From Rhizobium lentis (GTDB lineage: Bacteria > Pseudomonadota > Alphaproteobacteria > Rhizobiales > Rhizobiaceae), in contig NZ_JACHBD010000008.1 in the NCBI RefSeq assembly GCF_014200175.1, positions 124,001 to 188,000 on the forward strand: DNA of 64,000 nucleotides, written 5' to 3'. This document shows, in pieces, positions 19,201 through 26,909 of the stretch (position 1 is its first letter; each line of letters starts with the position of its first letter). The notes beneath the pieces are model-generated. The model was given only the letters and a program-made list of their open reading frames with translations, was not told the DNA's origin and did no database searches. The translations under genes and the position numbers were made by a program.

Positions 19201-19593
19201 AAGCAGCGCTTTCAGGCGCGGGCCGGCCGGCTCCGGCGTCATGTAGATCGACAGATCCTCCTGAATCGTTTCGGGATAGCCGAAGGGCCACTTGGTCGCC
19301 TCTTCCTCAACGAAGAAGTCGAAGGGATTGTAGACCGTCATGTCGGCGACAAGATCGACCTCGATCTTTAATTCTGTCACCGGGTCTGGGAAAACGTAGC
19401 GAGCGAGATAGTTGCCGTAGGGGTCCTGCTGCAGGTTGACGAAGTGGTTCGAGGGCGTGACCTTCAGCGAGTGGCTGAGCACCCGTGTCTTCGAATGCGA
19501 GGCCGGTTTCAACCGGATGATCTGTGGGCCGAGGCGGACCGGCTTGTCATAGGTATAGTGCGTCAGGTGATAGATGCTGGCTTTGATCGACAT
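16267..19593 (-). CDS. Transglutaminase/DUF2126 fusion, putative amidoligase
   Basis: 1108 residues. An N-terminal transglutaminase-like module (to about residue 300) has its Cys in AKGSCRDTS, His in DLHAWAEV and Asp in GLDPTSG. The C-terminal ~750 residues are DUF2126, with HLTMGGEPTFVS, the repeated GGGNHVVVGS region and a large conserved core that has been proposed to be a glutamine-synthetase/GCS-like carboxylate-amine ligase. No signal peptide. It is the first of three consecutive minus-strand genes holding ligase and peptidase activities together. The product is not known; I infer synthesis or removal of a small peptide or amide tag. Confidence 0.9.
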   Translation of the reverse strand: MSIKASIYHLTHYTYDKPVRLGPQIIRLKPASHSKTRVLSHSLKVTPSNHFVNLQQDPYGNYLARYVFPDPVTELKIEVDLVADMTVYNPFDFFVEEEATKWPFGYPETIQEDLSIYMTPEPAGPRLKALLPTLDWSPGQPTVDMIVGLNARLQRQIGYVIRMETGVQTPEETLESAKGSCRDTSWLLVQILRHLGLAARFVSGYLIQLTPDLKALDGPSGTEVDFTDLHAWAEVYLPGAGWVGLDPTSGLLTGESHIPLAATPHYRNAAPISGGYFGEAESEFAFDMKVSRVAEHPRITKPFSDESWNELNELGKKVDRVLEAEDVHLTMGGEPTFVSIDDFQSEEWNTAAVGPTKREKADSLIRRLQERFAPGGFLHYGQGKWYPGESLPRWTFSLYWRRDGKPIWQNVDLVAAEGKDTGAAAEDAEKLLTLIAKELAIKPDMVQPAFEDPADWIIKEGNLPDNVDPANSKLKDPEERNRIARVFDRGLTVPTGYILPVQAWNAKAAESRVWVSEKWRTRRGKIFLVPGDSPIGYRLPLGTLPYVPPARYPYIHPADPTIPRQPLPDVFVPAGRAMPEASFHAGENNRGRIEQTLGEIGGAVRTAMSVEPRDGRLCVFMPPVERIEDYLELIAAAENAAAELKLPVHIEGYPPPQDERINVIRVAPDPGVIEVNIHPASNWRECVDITTAIYEEARATRLGADKFMIDGRHTGTGGGNHVVVGSANPNNSPFLRRPDLLKSVVLHWQRHPSLSYLFSGMFIGPTSQAPRIDEARHDSLYELEIAMAQIVAPGRGQPPLPWLVDRLFRNLLTDVTGNTHRAEICIDKLFSPDGPTGRLGLIEFRGFEMPPNARMSLAQQLLVRALIARFWVNPVDGKFVRWGTTLHDRFMLPHFVWADFLDVLADLRENGFDLSPEWFKAQLEFRFPFCGEVEYEGSKLELRQALEPWHVMGEEGAVGGTVRYVDSSVERLQVRFETSNTARYTVTCNGRTLPLTPTGTSGVSVAGVRYKAWQPASGLHPVLPVNTPLTFDIYDTWSKRSIGGCIYHVAHPGGRTYDTFPVNGNEAEARRLARFEPWGHTAGGYIPRAETGSLEFPLTLDLRRPAGI

Positions 19594-19703
19594 ATTGCTC
19601 TTTTTATCCGGCGCGCATCGTCGTGCGGCTTGCTGTTCCCGAAGCCAGTGTGTGCAATGCAGCGAAAGAAAGCAAGGTGGAAAGGTCGATGGGGCGCCGG
19701 CTT

Positions 19704-21086
19704 TCAGGCCGCTCTGGCGAAAGTGACGGCAGCCTTCAGGCCCCTGCCGTCACTGCCCGATTCCAGTGTCAACGCTGCGTGGAAAAGACTGGCAATTTCC
19801 TCGACGATGGGAAGACCGAGGCCGGCGCCGGGGGCGGCGGATTCATTGCCGCGCGAAAAACGGCGACGCACCGCCTCCAGCTTCTCGCGCGGAATACCGG
19901 GGCCGTTGTCCTCGACTTCCAGGCGGATCGTCTCGGCGGCGGCGATGACGCGGACAGTGACTTCAGCGCCCTTGCCGGCATAGGCGATGGCATTGCCGGC
20001 AAGATTGCGCAGCATTTCGCCGATCAGCAGCGGCTCGGCGCGGATCATCGCCGGGCTCTCACCCTCGTAGCCGAGATCGATGCCGGCGACGGCAGCGGCC
20101 GGGATCTGTTCGCCCGTGATCTCCTGGGCGATGGCGGCGAGATCGATGGCGGAGGCGGTCAGCGCCTCCTTGGCCGTGGCGGCGTCGATCTTCGCCATCA
20201 GCAGAAGCTGGGCAAGAATGCGCTCGGCATGTGCGACGGCCTGGTCTCCCTTCAGAGCTGCCGCGTGGGCTTCACCGAGCGAGCCGGCGCGGGCCGACAG
20301 CGCAAGCTGAGTGCGGATAATCGCCAGCGGCGTGCGCAGCTGGTGGCTGGCATTGCCGGTGAAATTGCGCAGGGCATCGAGCGCCGACTGCAGGCGGACC
20401 ATGAAGGAATTGACCGTATCGACCAGCGGCTCGACCTCGCTCGGCACGGTTTGTTCGATAGGATGCAGATCGTCAGGACTGCGTTCGCCGATGGCGTCGC
20501 CGAGCTTATAGAGCGGGCGGAGCGCCACCGTGACCGAGATCCAGACGATGACCGCCGCTCCGGCGATCATGAGAGCGAGGCGCAGTGCCGAACGCACGAG
20601 GATCGCCTGAGTCAACTGCCGGCGGGCAATCGTGGTTTCGGCGACGGTCACGACGAAGGGTACCGAGCGGATGCCGGTCGAGGCGGAACGTTCGAGCGTG
20701 GCGATGCGGATGGGCTCGCCGCGAAAGTTGTCGTCGGCGAAGGCCGCCGCACCGCTCGGCGTCTTCTGCAGGACCGGCAGAGCCTGGTAGCCGGTGATGA
20801 ATTGGCCTGGCGGGCCGTCGACGCGGTAGAAGACGCGGTCCTGCGCTGCCGAGGTCAGCATTTCGAGCGCGACATAGGGAATATCGACCTGCAGCGTGCC
20901 GTCTTCGGCGACGACGACGCGTTCGGCGATCGCGAGTGCCGAGCCGGCGAGAACACGGTCGGAGACGATGTTCGAAGTCTGCACAGCCTCGCGATAAGTG
21001 TCGGCAAGCGCGAGCATGCCGATGACGGCCGTGGAGACGAGCAGCCAGAAGAGCAGGCGGCGCCTGAGAGAATAGGCGGCCTTCAT
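19704..21086 (-). CDS. TctE-like sensor histidine kinase
   Basis: 460 residues. A first membrane helix (residues about 11-28), a ~140-residue periplasmic region of the two-component-sensor N-terminal type, a second helix (about 166-188), then HAMP, HisKA and HATPase domains. The phosphorylated His is residue 248 in NASHQLRTPL, followed by N-box NLAGNAIAYA and G-box EDNGPGIP. The start overlaps the response-regulator stop by 4 bases. Architecture matches TctE, the sensor for tricarboxylates, and tctCBA lies 4-7 kb away; yet the genes immediately downstream on the same strand are the amidoligase cluster, so either could be the target. Confidence 0.92.
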   Translation of the reverse strand: MKAAYSLRRRLLFWLLVSTAVIGMLALADTYREAVQTSNIVSDRVLAGSALAIAERVVVAEDGTLQVDIPYVALEMLTSAAQDRVFYRVDGPPGQFITGYQALPVLQKTPSGAAAFADDNFRGEPIRIATLERSASTGIRSVPFVVTVAETTIARRQLTQAILVRSALRLALMIAGAAVIVWISVTVALRPLYKLGDAIGERSPDDLHPIEQTVPSEVEPLVDTVNSFMVRLQSALDALRNFTGNASHQLRTPLAIIRTQLALSARAGSLGEAHAAALKGDQAVAHAERILAQLLLMAKIDAATAKEALTASAIDLAAIAQEITGEQIPAAAVAGIDLGYEGESPAMIRAEPLLIGEMLRNLAGNAIAYAGKGAEVTVRVIAAAETIRLEVEDNGPGIPREKLEAVRRRFSRGNESAAPGAGLGLPIVEEIASLFHAALTLESGSDGRGLKAAVTFARAA

Positions 21087-21760
21087 GAAGCCTCTGGCAC
21101 CTTGTCGAGATAATAGCCGATGCCGCGGGCAGTCTTGACCGTCAGGCCATGCGGCAAAAGGCGCTTTCTCAGCCGGCTGACATATTGCTCGATGGCGTTT
21201 GCGGAAATGTCGTCGTCGAAGGCGGTCAGCGACTGTATGATCGCCTCCTTGGCGACGACCTTGCCGGCCCGCATGAAGAGGATTTCGAGCAGGCCAAGTT
21301 CGCGGGCGGGGATGTCAAGAGGGGTGGAACCGGCGGAGAAGGTGCGGGAGTTGAGGTCGAAAGAAATGCCGCCGAAGCCGACCGTCGCCGAACGCAGCCC
21401 GGCCTGACGGCGAAGCAGTACGCGCACGCGGGCCTCGAATTCGGCGATGTCGAAGGGCTTGATCAGATAATCGTCGGCACCGAGATCAAGGCCTTTCACC
21501 CGTTCCTCCGGCGCTCCCCGTGCTGTCAGGATGAGGACGGCGGCCTGATTCTGGCGGGCGCGCATGGCGCGCAGCACGTCGAGCCCGTCCATCTCGGGCA
21601 GGTTGAGGTCGAGGATGACAAGGTCGAAATTTTCCGCCGCGATGACGGCATTGGCGGACGCCCCGTCATGGACGACATCGACGGCATGGCCCGTGCCGCG
21701 CAAGATCGCCGAGAGCCCGTCGGCCAGCGCGATATTGTCTTCGGTGAGCAGGATGCGCAC
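21083..21760 (-). CDS. OmpR-family response regulator, TctD-like
   Basis: 225 residues: a receiver domain with acidic residues Glu7-Asp8, phospho-acceptor Asp51 (DLVILDLNLPEMDG) and the conserved Lys in YLIKPF, then a winged-helix DNA-binding domain with AIEQYVSRLRKRL. It is the first gene of the two-component operon. The pair resembles TctDE/QseBC-type systems and probably controls a nearby transport or metabolic operon; TGTCA-N6-TGACA before tctC is one candidate site. Confidence 0.93.
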   Translation of the reverse strand: MRILLTEDNIALADGLSAILRGTGHAVDVVHDGASANAVIAAENFDLVILDLNLPEMDGLDVLRAMRARQNQAAVLILTARGAPEERVKGLDLGADDYLIKPFDIAEFEARVRVLLRRQAGLRSATVGFGGISFDLNSRTFSAGSTPLDIPARELGLLEILFMRAGKVVAKEAIIQSLTAFDDDISANAIEQYVSRLRKRLLPHGLTVKTARGIGYYLDKVPEAS

Positions 21761-21855
21761 GGTTGTTCCCCTGTTTTTAAAGCGACGTTACAGGGGTGAA
21801 GACGGCTTGTCACAGCGATTTTGAAGATTGGCGAACGGGGGCATAAAGATCGATC

Positions 21856-23724
21856 TCAGCTGCCCGTTCGCTCCATCTCCTCGCGCTGCGTCATCGCGGC
21901 GGCGAGCAGCTGTTGGAAGCGCGGGTCGCCGCGGATATTGTCGAGGTCGGAATCATTGTTGAACCATTTGATATGGTAGACGGAGCTGTGCGGCAGCAGC
22001 TTCTCCAGAAGCTCGATCGCCTGGTCGACATCACCGAGGACGGAATAGACGCAGGCGAGATTATACTGGGCGACGATATCGTCGGGATCGATGGCGATCG
22101 CCCGCGCCGCCCAATCGCGTGCGCGCGCCGCATCGCCGAGATGGGCAAGCGCCAGGGCACCGCGATGGGCGGGACCGGAATTTTCCGGATTGAGATTGAG
22201 CGCACGTTCGGCGCGCAGCAAGCCAAGGCGCGCCCAGTTTTCCCTGTCCACCCCACGGCCGAGCGAATGGTAGGCGGCCATCAGATGGATCGGCGAGACG
22301 TAGTCGTCAGGGCGGATTTCGGCGGCGCGGGTGAAGTATTGCACGGATTCTGCAAAATTGCCGTGCATGAAGAAGAACCTGGCATAATGGAAATTCGCCT
22401 CGAAGAGGTTCGGGTCGAGCGTCAGGGCACGCTCGAAAGCCGCCGCCGCCCGATCATCATAGCCGCTCTGATGCAGCGCCAGGCCGTGCGAGGCATGGGC
22501 CTCCGGAAGATCGGGATCGAGCGCGAGCGCGCGGGCGCTCATCTCGAGGATGCGTGTCAGCGGCACATCGTCGGGCGCCCAGTCGCGGATCGCGGCGTCG
22601 CAATCGGCGATGCCGGCATAGGCGCGGGCATAGTCCGGATCAAGCTCGACTGCTTTGCAGAACATGCGCCTGGCAAGCTGCAGGTAGGATTTCGTCCAGG
22701 TGTGGGAAAGCTGGCGGCCCCGGAGATAATAGGTATAGGCCTCGACATTGGCGGTCGGCTCGTTGGCGATCGCCTTCTTCTCCTCCGGCAGCAGCCGCAC
22801 TTTCAGCTGGCCAACGATCGCATGAGTAATCTCGTCCTGGATGGCGAAGATGTCGGTAAGGTCCCGGTCGTAGCGCTCGGCCCAGAGATGATCGCCATTG
22901 GCGGTGTCGATCAGCTGGCCGGAGATGCGCACACGCTTGTCGAAGATGCGCACACTGCCTTCGAGCACATAGCGCACGCCGAGTTCCTGAGCGAGCCGCT
23001 TCAACTTCACCGAGATGCCCTTGTAGGTAAAGATCGTATTGCGCGGCACGACGTGCAGGCTGGAGATCTTGGAAAGATCGGTGATGATGTCTTCGGTGAT
23101 GCCGTCGGAGAAATAATCCTGGTCGGCGTCGCCGCTCATATTGGTGAAAGGCAACACCGCGATGAAGCAGGTATTGCGATTCTGCGCGATGAGCTTGGCG
23201 GAAGAGGGTGGCGCGAGGGTGACAGTATAGACCTGCACCGGCTGGCGGATGTTCTTCAGCATGTGCTCGCCGATAAATTCGAAGCCGAGATTGAGGCGCG
23301 AGCCCACCTGATCGCGGACCGAAGCCGACACGGCGATGCCGCCGGGGGCGGCGATACGCTCGAGTCTTGCGGCAAGATTGACGCCGTCGCCGAAGATGTC
23401 GCCGTTTTCGACCACGACGTCGCCGAGATTGATGCCGATACGGAATTCGACGCGCTCATCCTTCGGGACGTTCTCGTTGCGGGCCGACATGCTGCGCTGG
23501 ATTTCGGCGGCGCAGGCAACCGCATTCACCACGCTCTGGAATTCGGCCAGGATGCCGTCGCCGGTGAGCTTGACGATGCGGCCCTTGTAATCCGAAATCC
23601 TGACATCGACCAGCTCGCAGCGATGGCGGTTCAGCGCCTGCAGCGTGCCTGACTCATCGATGCCCATCAGTCGGCTGTAGCCGACGACATCCGCAGCGAG
23701 AATAGCGCTCAGTCGTCGTTCCAT
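21856..23724 (-). CDS. Class III adenylate cyclase with TolB-like and TPR regions
   Basis: About 622 residues. The catalytic domain (residues 1-180) begins RRLSAILAADVVGYSRLM, containing the first metal Asp, and has GRIVKLTGDGILAEF with the second. A TolB-like segment follows (IAVLPFTNMSGDADQDYFSDG), then TPR repeats to the C-terminus. No membrane helices are evident. The frame extends four codons upstream to another ATG, but GGAGGGG lies just before the second ATG at 23724, which I chose. Rhizobial genomes carry many such cyclases; the signal sensed by this one is unknown. It separates the two-component pair from the tct transporter. Confidence 0.9.
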   Translation of the reverse strand: MERRLSAILAADVVGYSRLMGIDESGTLQALNRHRCELVDVRISDYKGRIVKLTGDGILAEFQSVVNAVACAAEIQRSMSARNENVPKDERVEFRIGINLGDVVVENGDIFGDGVNLAARLERIAAPGGIAVSASVRDQVGSRLNLGFEFIGEHMLKNIRQPVQVYTVTLAPPSSAKLIAQNRNTCFIAVLPFTNMSGDADQDYFSDGITEDIITDLSKISSLHVVPRNTIFTYKGISVKLKRLAQELGVRYVLEGSVRIFDKRVRISGQLIDTANGDHLWAERYDRDLTDIFAIQDEITHAIVGQLKVRLLPEEKKAIANEPTANVEAYTYYLRGRQLSHTWTKSYLQLARRMFCKAVELDPDYARAYAGIADCDAAIRDWAPDDVPLTRILEMSARALALDPDLPEAHASHGLALHQSGYDDRAAAAFERALTLDPNLFEANFHYARFFFMHGNFAESVQYFTRAAEIRPDDYVSPIHLMAAYHSLGRGVDRENWARLGLLRAERALNLNPENSGPAHRGALALAHLGDAARARDWAARAIAIDPDDIVAQYNLACVYSVLGDVDQAIELLEKLLPHSSVYHIKWFNNDSDLDNIRGDPRFQQLLAAAMTQREEMERTGS

Positions 23725-24074
23725 GACCCCTCCCATGGATCTTCCCGGGATAACCTAGCTATTTTTAGAGTTTTTGTCGCGCAGAGTCGTCCCCCGAAAA
23801 ACAATTTCGGGTGGCGTCGACATTTTGACGCGGTAGCGCGACCATATATCGTCGCCGGTCTTCATCAATACTCTAAAAGGGTGAAGGGCGGCCTTGATTG
23901 CTAATCCTTTGTGGTGAAAGAAGGGCTCTCGTCGGTGGAAACGAAACATACCGCTTGGTCAACGCTTGCCGGTCGGCACCGAAAACGACCCGTGATCTAG
24001 TTGAGCCGGCCTTGCGGAGGGCCTCGCTCCGGCGCGCCCTTGCTCCTCCCGCTATGCTCGGGCATTGTTGCCGC
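23725..24074. other. 350-base divergent intergenic region
   Basis: No convincing gene. It lies between divergent genes (cyclase on minus, solute-binding protein on plus) and should hold both promoters. I see a small hairpin, CCCGAAA/TTTCGGG at 23793-23811, and a 9-bp inverted repeat TTTTAGAGT (23763-23771) / ACTCTAAAA (23870-23878) whose spacing is too long for a simple operator. No confident promoter elements. Confidence 0.5.
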
Positions 24075-25139
24075 ATGAGGAGAATTTTCATCTTGCTGCT
24101 GGCATTCTGGCCGGGTTTTGCCCTGGCCGATCAGGTCTTTTTTCCGGCGAAATCGGGCAAGGCCGACGCGCCGGTGCTGACGGTTTATTCCTCGCTCGAC
24201 GAGCCGCTGGCGCAGCCGATGATTCGGGGTTTTCAGGAGGCCAATCCCGATGTCGCGGTCAGATATGAGGATATGCTGACCGGCGAAATCTACGACCGGA
24301 TCGTCGGGGAGACGGATGCCGGCAAGAAGACGGCAGATTTTGCTTTCTCCTCGGCGATGGATCTGCAGGTGAAGCTTTCGAATGACGGCTATGCGCAGGT
24401 CAGCAACCTGCCGATGAGCGCCGCGTGGCCGAAATGGGCGAACTGGCGCAACACCGCTTATGCGCTGACCTTCGAGCCGGCCGTATTCGTCTATCACAAG
24501 CCGAGCTTCGCGCATGAGCCGGTGCCAAGCTCGCGGGCGGAATTCATCGACTATCTGAAGCGCAAGGGCAATGCGGTCTATGGCCGGATCAGCACCTACG
24601 ATATCGAGCGCTCCGGTGTCGGCTTTCTGTTCATGGCGCGCGACCAGGAGCAGTTCGGCGACATCTGGTCGGTGATCGGCGCGATGGGCTCGGCCGGCGT
24701 CAAACTTTACTCGACGAGCTCGGCGATCCTCGAACGCGTCGCCGACGGGCGCTTCGTGCTCGGCTACAATATTCTCGGCTCCTACGCCGCCGATTGGGCG
24801 TCGCGGCACCCTGATGTCGGGATCGTGCTGCCGAAGGACTATACGGTGGTGATGTCGCGGATCGGGCTGGTGCCGCAGGCGGCTGCCGAGCCGGAGCTCG
24901 GGCGTCGCTACCTTACCTTTTTCATGTCGAAGGAGGGCCAGACGATCATGGCGCGCGAGCTGCAGATCCCCGCGGTCAGTCCCGAGGTGGCCGGCGAGAA
25001 CACGGCCAATACGCTGCAGGAGCTACTCGGCGCCCAGCTTCGGCCGGTGCCTGTCAGCCCCGGGCTGATGGTCTATCTCGACCAGGTGAAGCGAGCGCGG
25101 TTGATCGCGCACTGGAACGAGGTTCTGCGGGCTCAGTGA
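24075..25139 (+). CDS. Periplasmic solute-binding protein, iron(III)/ABC type
   Basis: 354 residues from the ATG at 24075, chosen because it opens a clear signal peptide (MRRIFILLLAFWPGFALA, cleavage before DQVFF). The mature protein is a type-II periplasmic binding fold like Fe(III)-binding and related ABC proteins, with TVYSSLDEPLAQPMI near the start and YNILGSYAADW in the second lobe. No ABC permease or ATPase gene is nearby, so it is an orphan. Similar orphan binding proteins are often encoded next to TctDE-like sensors and could present a ligand to the kinase; that is inference. Confidence 0.88.
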   Translation: MRRIFILLLAFWPGFALADQVFFPAKSGKADAPVLTVYSSLDEPLAQPMIRGFQEANPDVAVRYEDMLTGEIYDRIVGETDAGKKTADFAFSSAMDLQVKLSNDGYAQVSNLPMSAAWPKWANWRNTAYALTFEPAVFVYHKPSFAHEPVPSSRAEFIDYLKRKGNAVYGRISTYDIERSGVGFLFMARDQEQFGDIWSVIGAMGSAGVKLYSTSSAILERVADGRFVLGYNILGSYAADWASRHPDVGIVLPKDYTVVMSRIGLVPQAAAEPELGRRYLTFFMSKEGQTIMARELQIPAVSPEVAGENTANTLQELLGAQLRPVPVSPGLMVYLDQVKRARLIAHWNEVLRAQ

Positions 25140-25209
25140 AAGCTCTCAGCGAAGACGACGTCGGCAATTACGGCAAAAAAGTGTCCTTTCCTCCTGGATA
25201 TCTGGCCAA

Positions 25210-25225
25210 TGTCAGCTAGATGACA
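25210..25225. promoter_or_regulatory. Inverted repeat TGTCA-N6-TGACA upstream of tctC
   Basis: A perfect 5-bp inverted repeat with a 6-base spacer about 170 bases before the tctC start. Position and symmetry suit an operator for a dimeric regulator, possibly the TctD-like protein encoded nearby. No other copies were searched for systematically. Confidence 0.3.
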
Positions 25226-25392
25226 GCTTGTTGTGGTGGCTTTGGCTACTTCTTCTCCGTGGAGGCGGAGAACTGAAGCTTTGGGAGGTCTTCCGCTCGT
25301 CATTCAGGACAACTGTGTCCGCCGGCCGGCTACCCTCCCGATTCCCTGGAGAATAACAGGCGGTGCGCTCAGCCGCCGACGGAGGACACATC

Positions 25393-26337
25393 GTGAAGCA
25401 TACGTTCATTGCAACCATTATCGCAGCGGCGATCGCGCTGCCGGCCTATGCGGCCGACTACACCATCATCGCGCCGGCCGCGCCCGGTGGCGGCTGGGAC
25501 CAGACCGCCCGTTCGCTGCAGACAGCGCTGCAGCAGGAGAAGATTTCCGGTAACGTCCAGGTCCAGAACGTCCCCGGCGCCGGCGGCACCATCGGGCTGG
25601 CGCAATTCAGCAGCCAGGCTGCCGGCAACCCGAACGCGCTGATCGTCGGCGGCTATGTCATGGTCGGCGCCATCCTGACCAACAAGTCGCCGGTAACGCT
25701 CAAGAACGTCACGCCGATCGCTCGCCTGACTGGCGAATATGAGGCGGTCGTGGTTCCCGCCTCGTCCGATATCAAGACGATGGCCGATCTGGTCGCCGCG
25801 CTGAAGAAGGATCCGGGCGCTGTTTCCTGGGGCGGCGGCTCGGCCGGCGGCACCGATCACATTACCGTCGGCCTGATCGCCAAGGCCGCCGGGGTCGACC
25901 CGACCAAGATCAACTATGTCGCCTTTTCCGGCGGCGGCGAAGCACTTGCCGCCATTCTCGGCAGTCAGGTCACCGCCGGTGTCTCGAGCTACAGCGAGTT
26001 CGAATCGCAGGTGAAAGCGGGCACGCTGCGTCTTCTCGCGGTATCCAGCGACAAGCGAATCGACGGCGTTGATGCTCCGACGCTGAAGGAAGCCGGCACC
26101 GATGTCAGCATCCAGAACTGGCGCATGGTCGCCGCTGCCCCCGGCCTGTCGGCAGAGCAGGTCGCGGCCATCACCGCCGATTTCGAGAAACTGCACAGCT
26201 CCGCAACCTGGCAGGAAACTCTGAAGACCAAGGGCTGGGCCGACACCTATCTGTCCGGCGACGCCTTCAAGGCGCAGCTCGAAAAGGATGTCGCCGCCAC
26301 CGAAGGCATCCTCAAAGAGATCGGACTTGTTCAATGA
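25393..26337 (+). CDS. tctC: Tricarboxylate transport substrate-binding protein TctC
   Basis: 314 residues from a GTG at 25393, chosen because GGAGG lies 7 bases upstream and a signal peptide (MKHTFIATIIAAAIALPAYA) begins there; the open frame runs 10 codons further up. The mature protein has YTIIAPAAPGGGWDQTAR at its N-terminus, the mark of the Bug/TctC family, which capture citrate or other carboxylates in the periplasm. It is followed by tctB with a 4-base ATGA overlap and then tctA. Confidence 0.93.
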   Translation: MKHTFIATIIAAAIALPAYAADYTIIAPAAPGGGWDQTARSLQTALQQEKISGNVQVQNVPGAGGTIGLAQFSSQAAGNPNALIVGGYVMVGAILTNKSPVTLKNVTPIARLTGEYEAVVVPASSDIKTMADLVAALKKDPGAVSWGGGSAGGTDHITVGLIAKAAGVDPTKINYVAFSGGGEALAAILGSQVTAGVSSYSEFESQVKAGTLRLLAVSSDKRIDGVDAPTLKEAGTDVSIQNWRMVAAAPGLSAEQVAAITADFEKLHSSATWQETLKTKGWADTYLSGDAFKAQLEKDVAATEGILKEIGLVQ

Positions 26338-26825
26338 GCGGGGATAACATCTCCTCGGCAACCACACGCCGCCCTGATTGGGCGGCGTGCATCATTGCCG
26401 CTTTCCTCTTTGTTGTCGCCGGCGTGATGTTCTGGGATGCATCGCATCTGAAAACAATCGCGCAGTACGACCGCATCGGCCCGGCAACGATGCCCGAAGT
26501 GGTGGCCTTCGGCCTCTTCTGTCTTGGGATCTGGACCGTCGCCGAAGCTTGGCGCGGCGAGTTTCCGGAACGCGATCGGCAGGAAGTTGCGCCGGTCATC
26601 TGGATTGTTGCCGGTCTCGTCGGACAGATGCTGCTTCTGCGCGTTGCCGGCTTCTCGATCGCCACAGGTCTGCTGTTTGCATTGACGGCACGCGGCTTCG
26701 GCAAGCGCAAGCTCTGGATCTCGCTGCCGTTCGGCATCGTCTTCAGCTTCGTCGTCTGGGCGATCTTCTCGCAGCTGCTGCAGCTGACGCTGCCGGCCGG
26801 CCCGCTCGAACGCCTGTTCTTCTGA
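26334..26825 (+). CDS. tctB: Tricarboxylate transporter small membrane subunit TctB
   Basis: 163 residues with four predicted membrane helices, for example IIAAFLFVVAGVMFWDAS and the pair near residues 80-150. This is the size and topology of TctB. It forms the small membrane subunit with TctA. The ATG overlaps the tctC stop, and tctA begins 84 bases later. Confidence 0.9.
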   Translation: MSGDNISSATTRRPDWAACIIAAFLFVVAGVMFWDASHLKTIAQYDRIGPATMPEVVAFGLFCLGIWTVAEAWRGEFPERDRQEVAPVIWIVAGLVGQMLLLRVAGFSIATGLLFALTARGFGKRKLWISLPFGIVFSFVVWAIFSQLLQLTLPAGPLERLFF

Positions 26826-26909
26826 CGGCGCGCGCGCTGTCGGCACTTTTGATTTTGCGCAGCGCCGGATCGGGTAACGCACGGCCGGGAACGCGCTTGG
26901 GATATCAAG

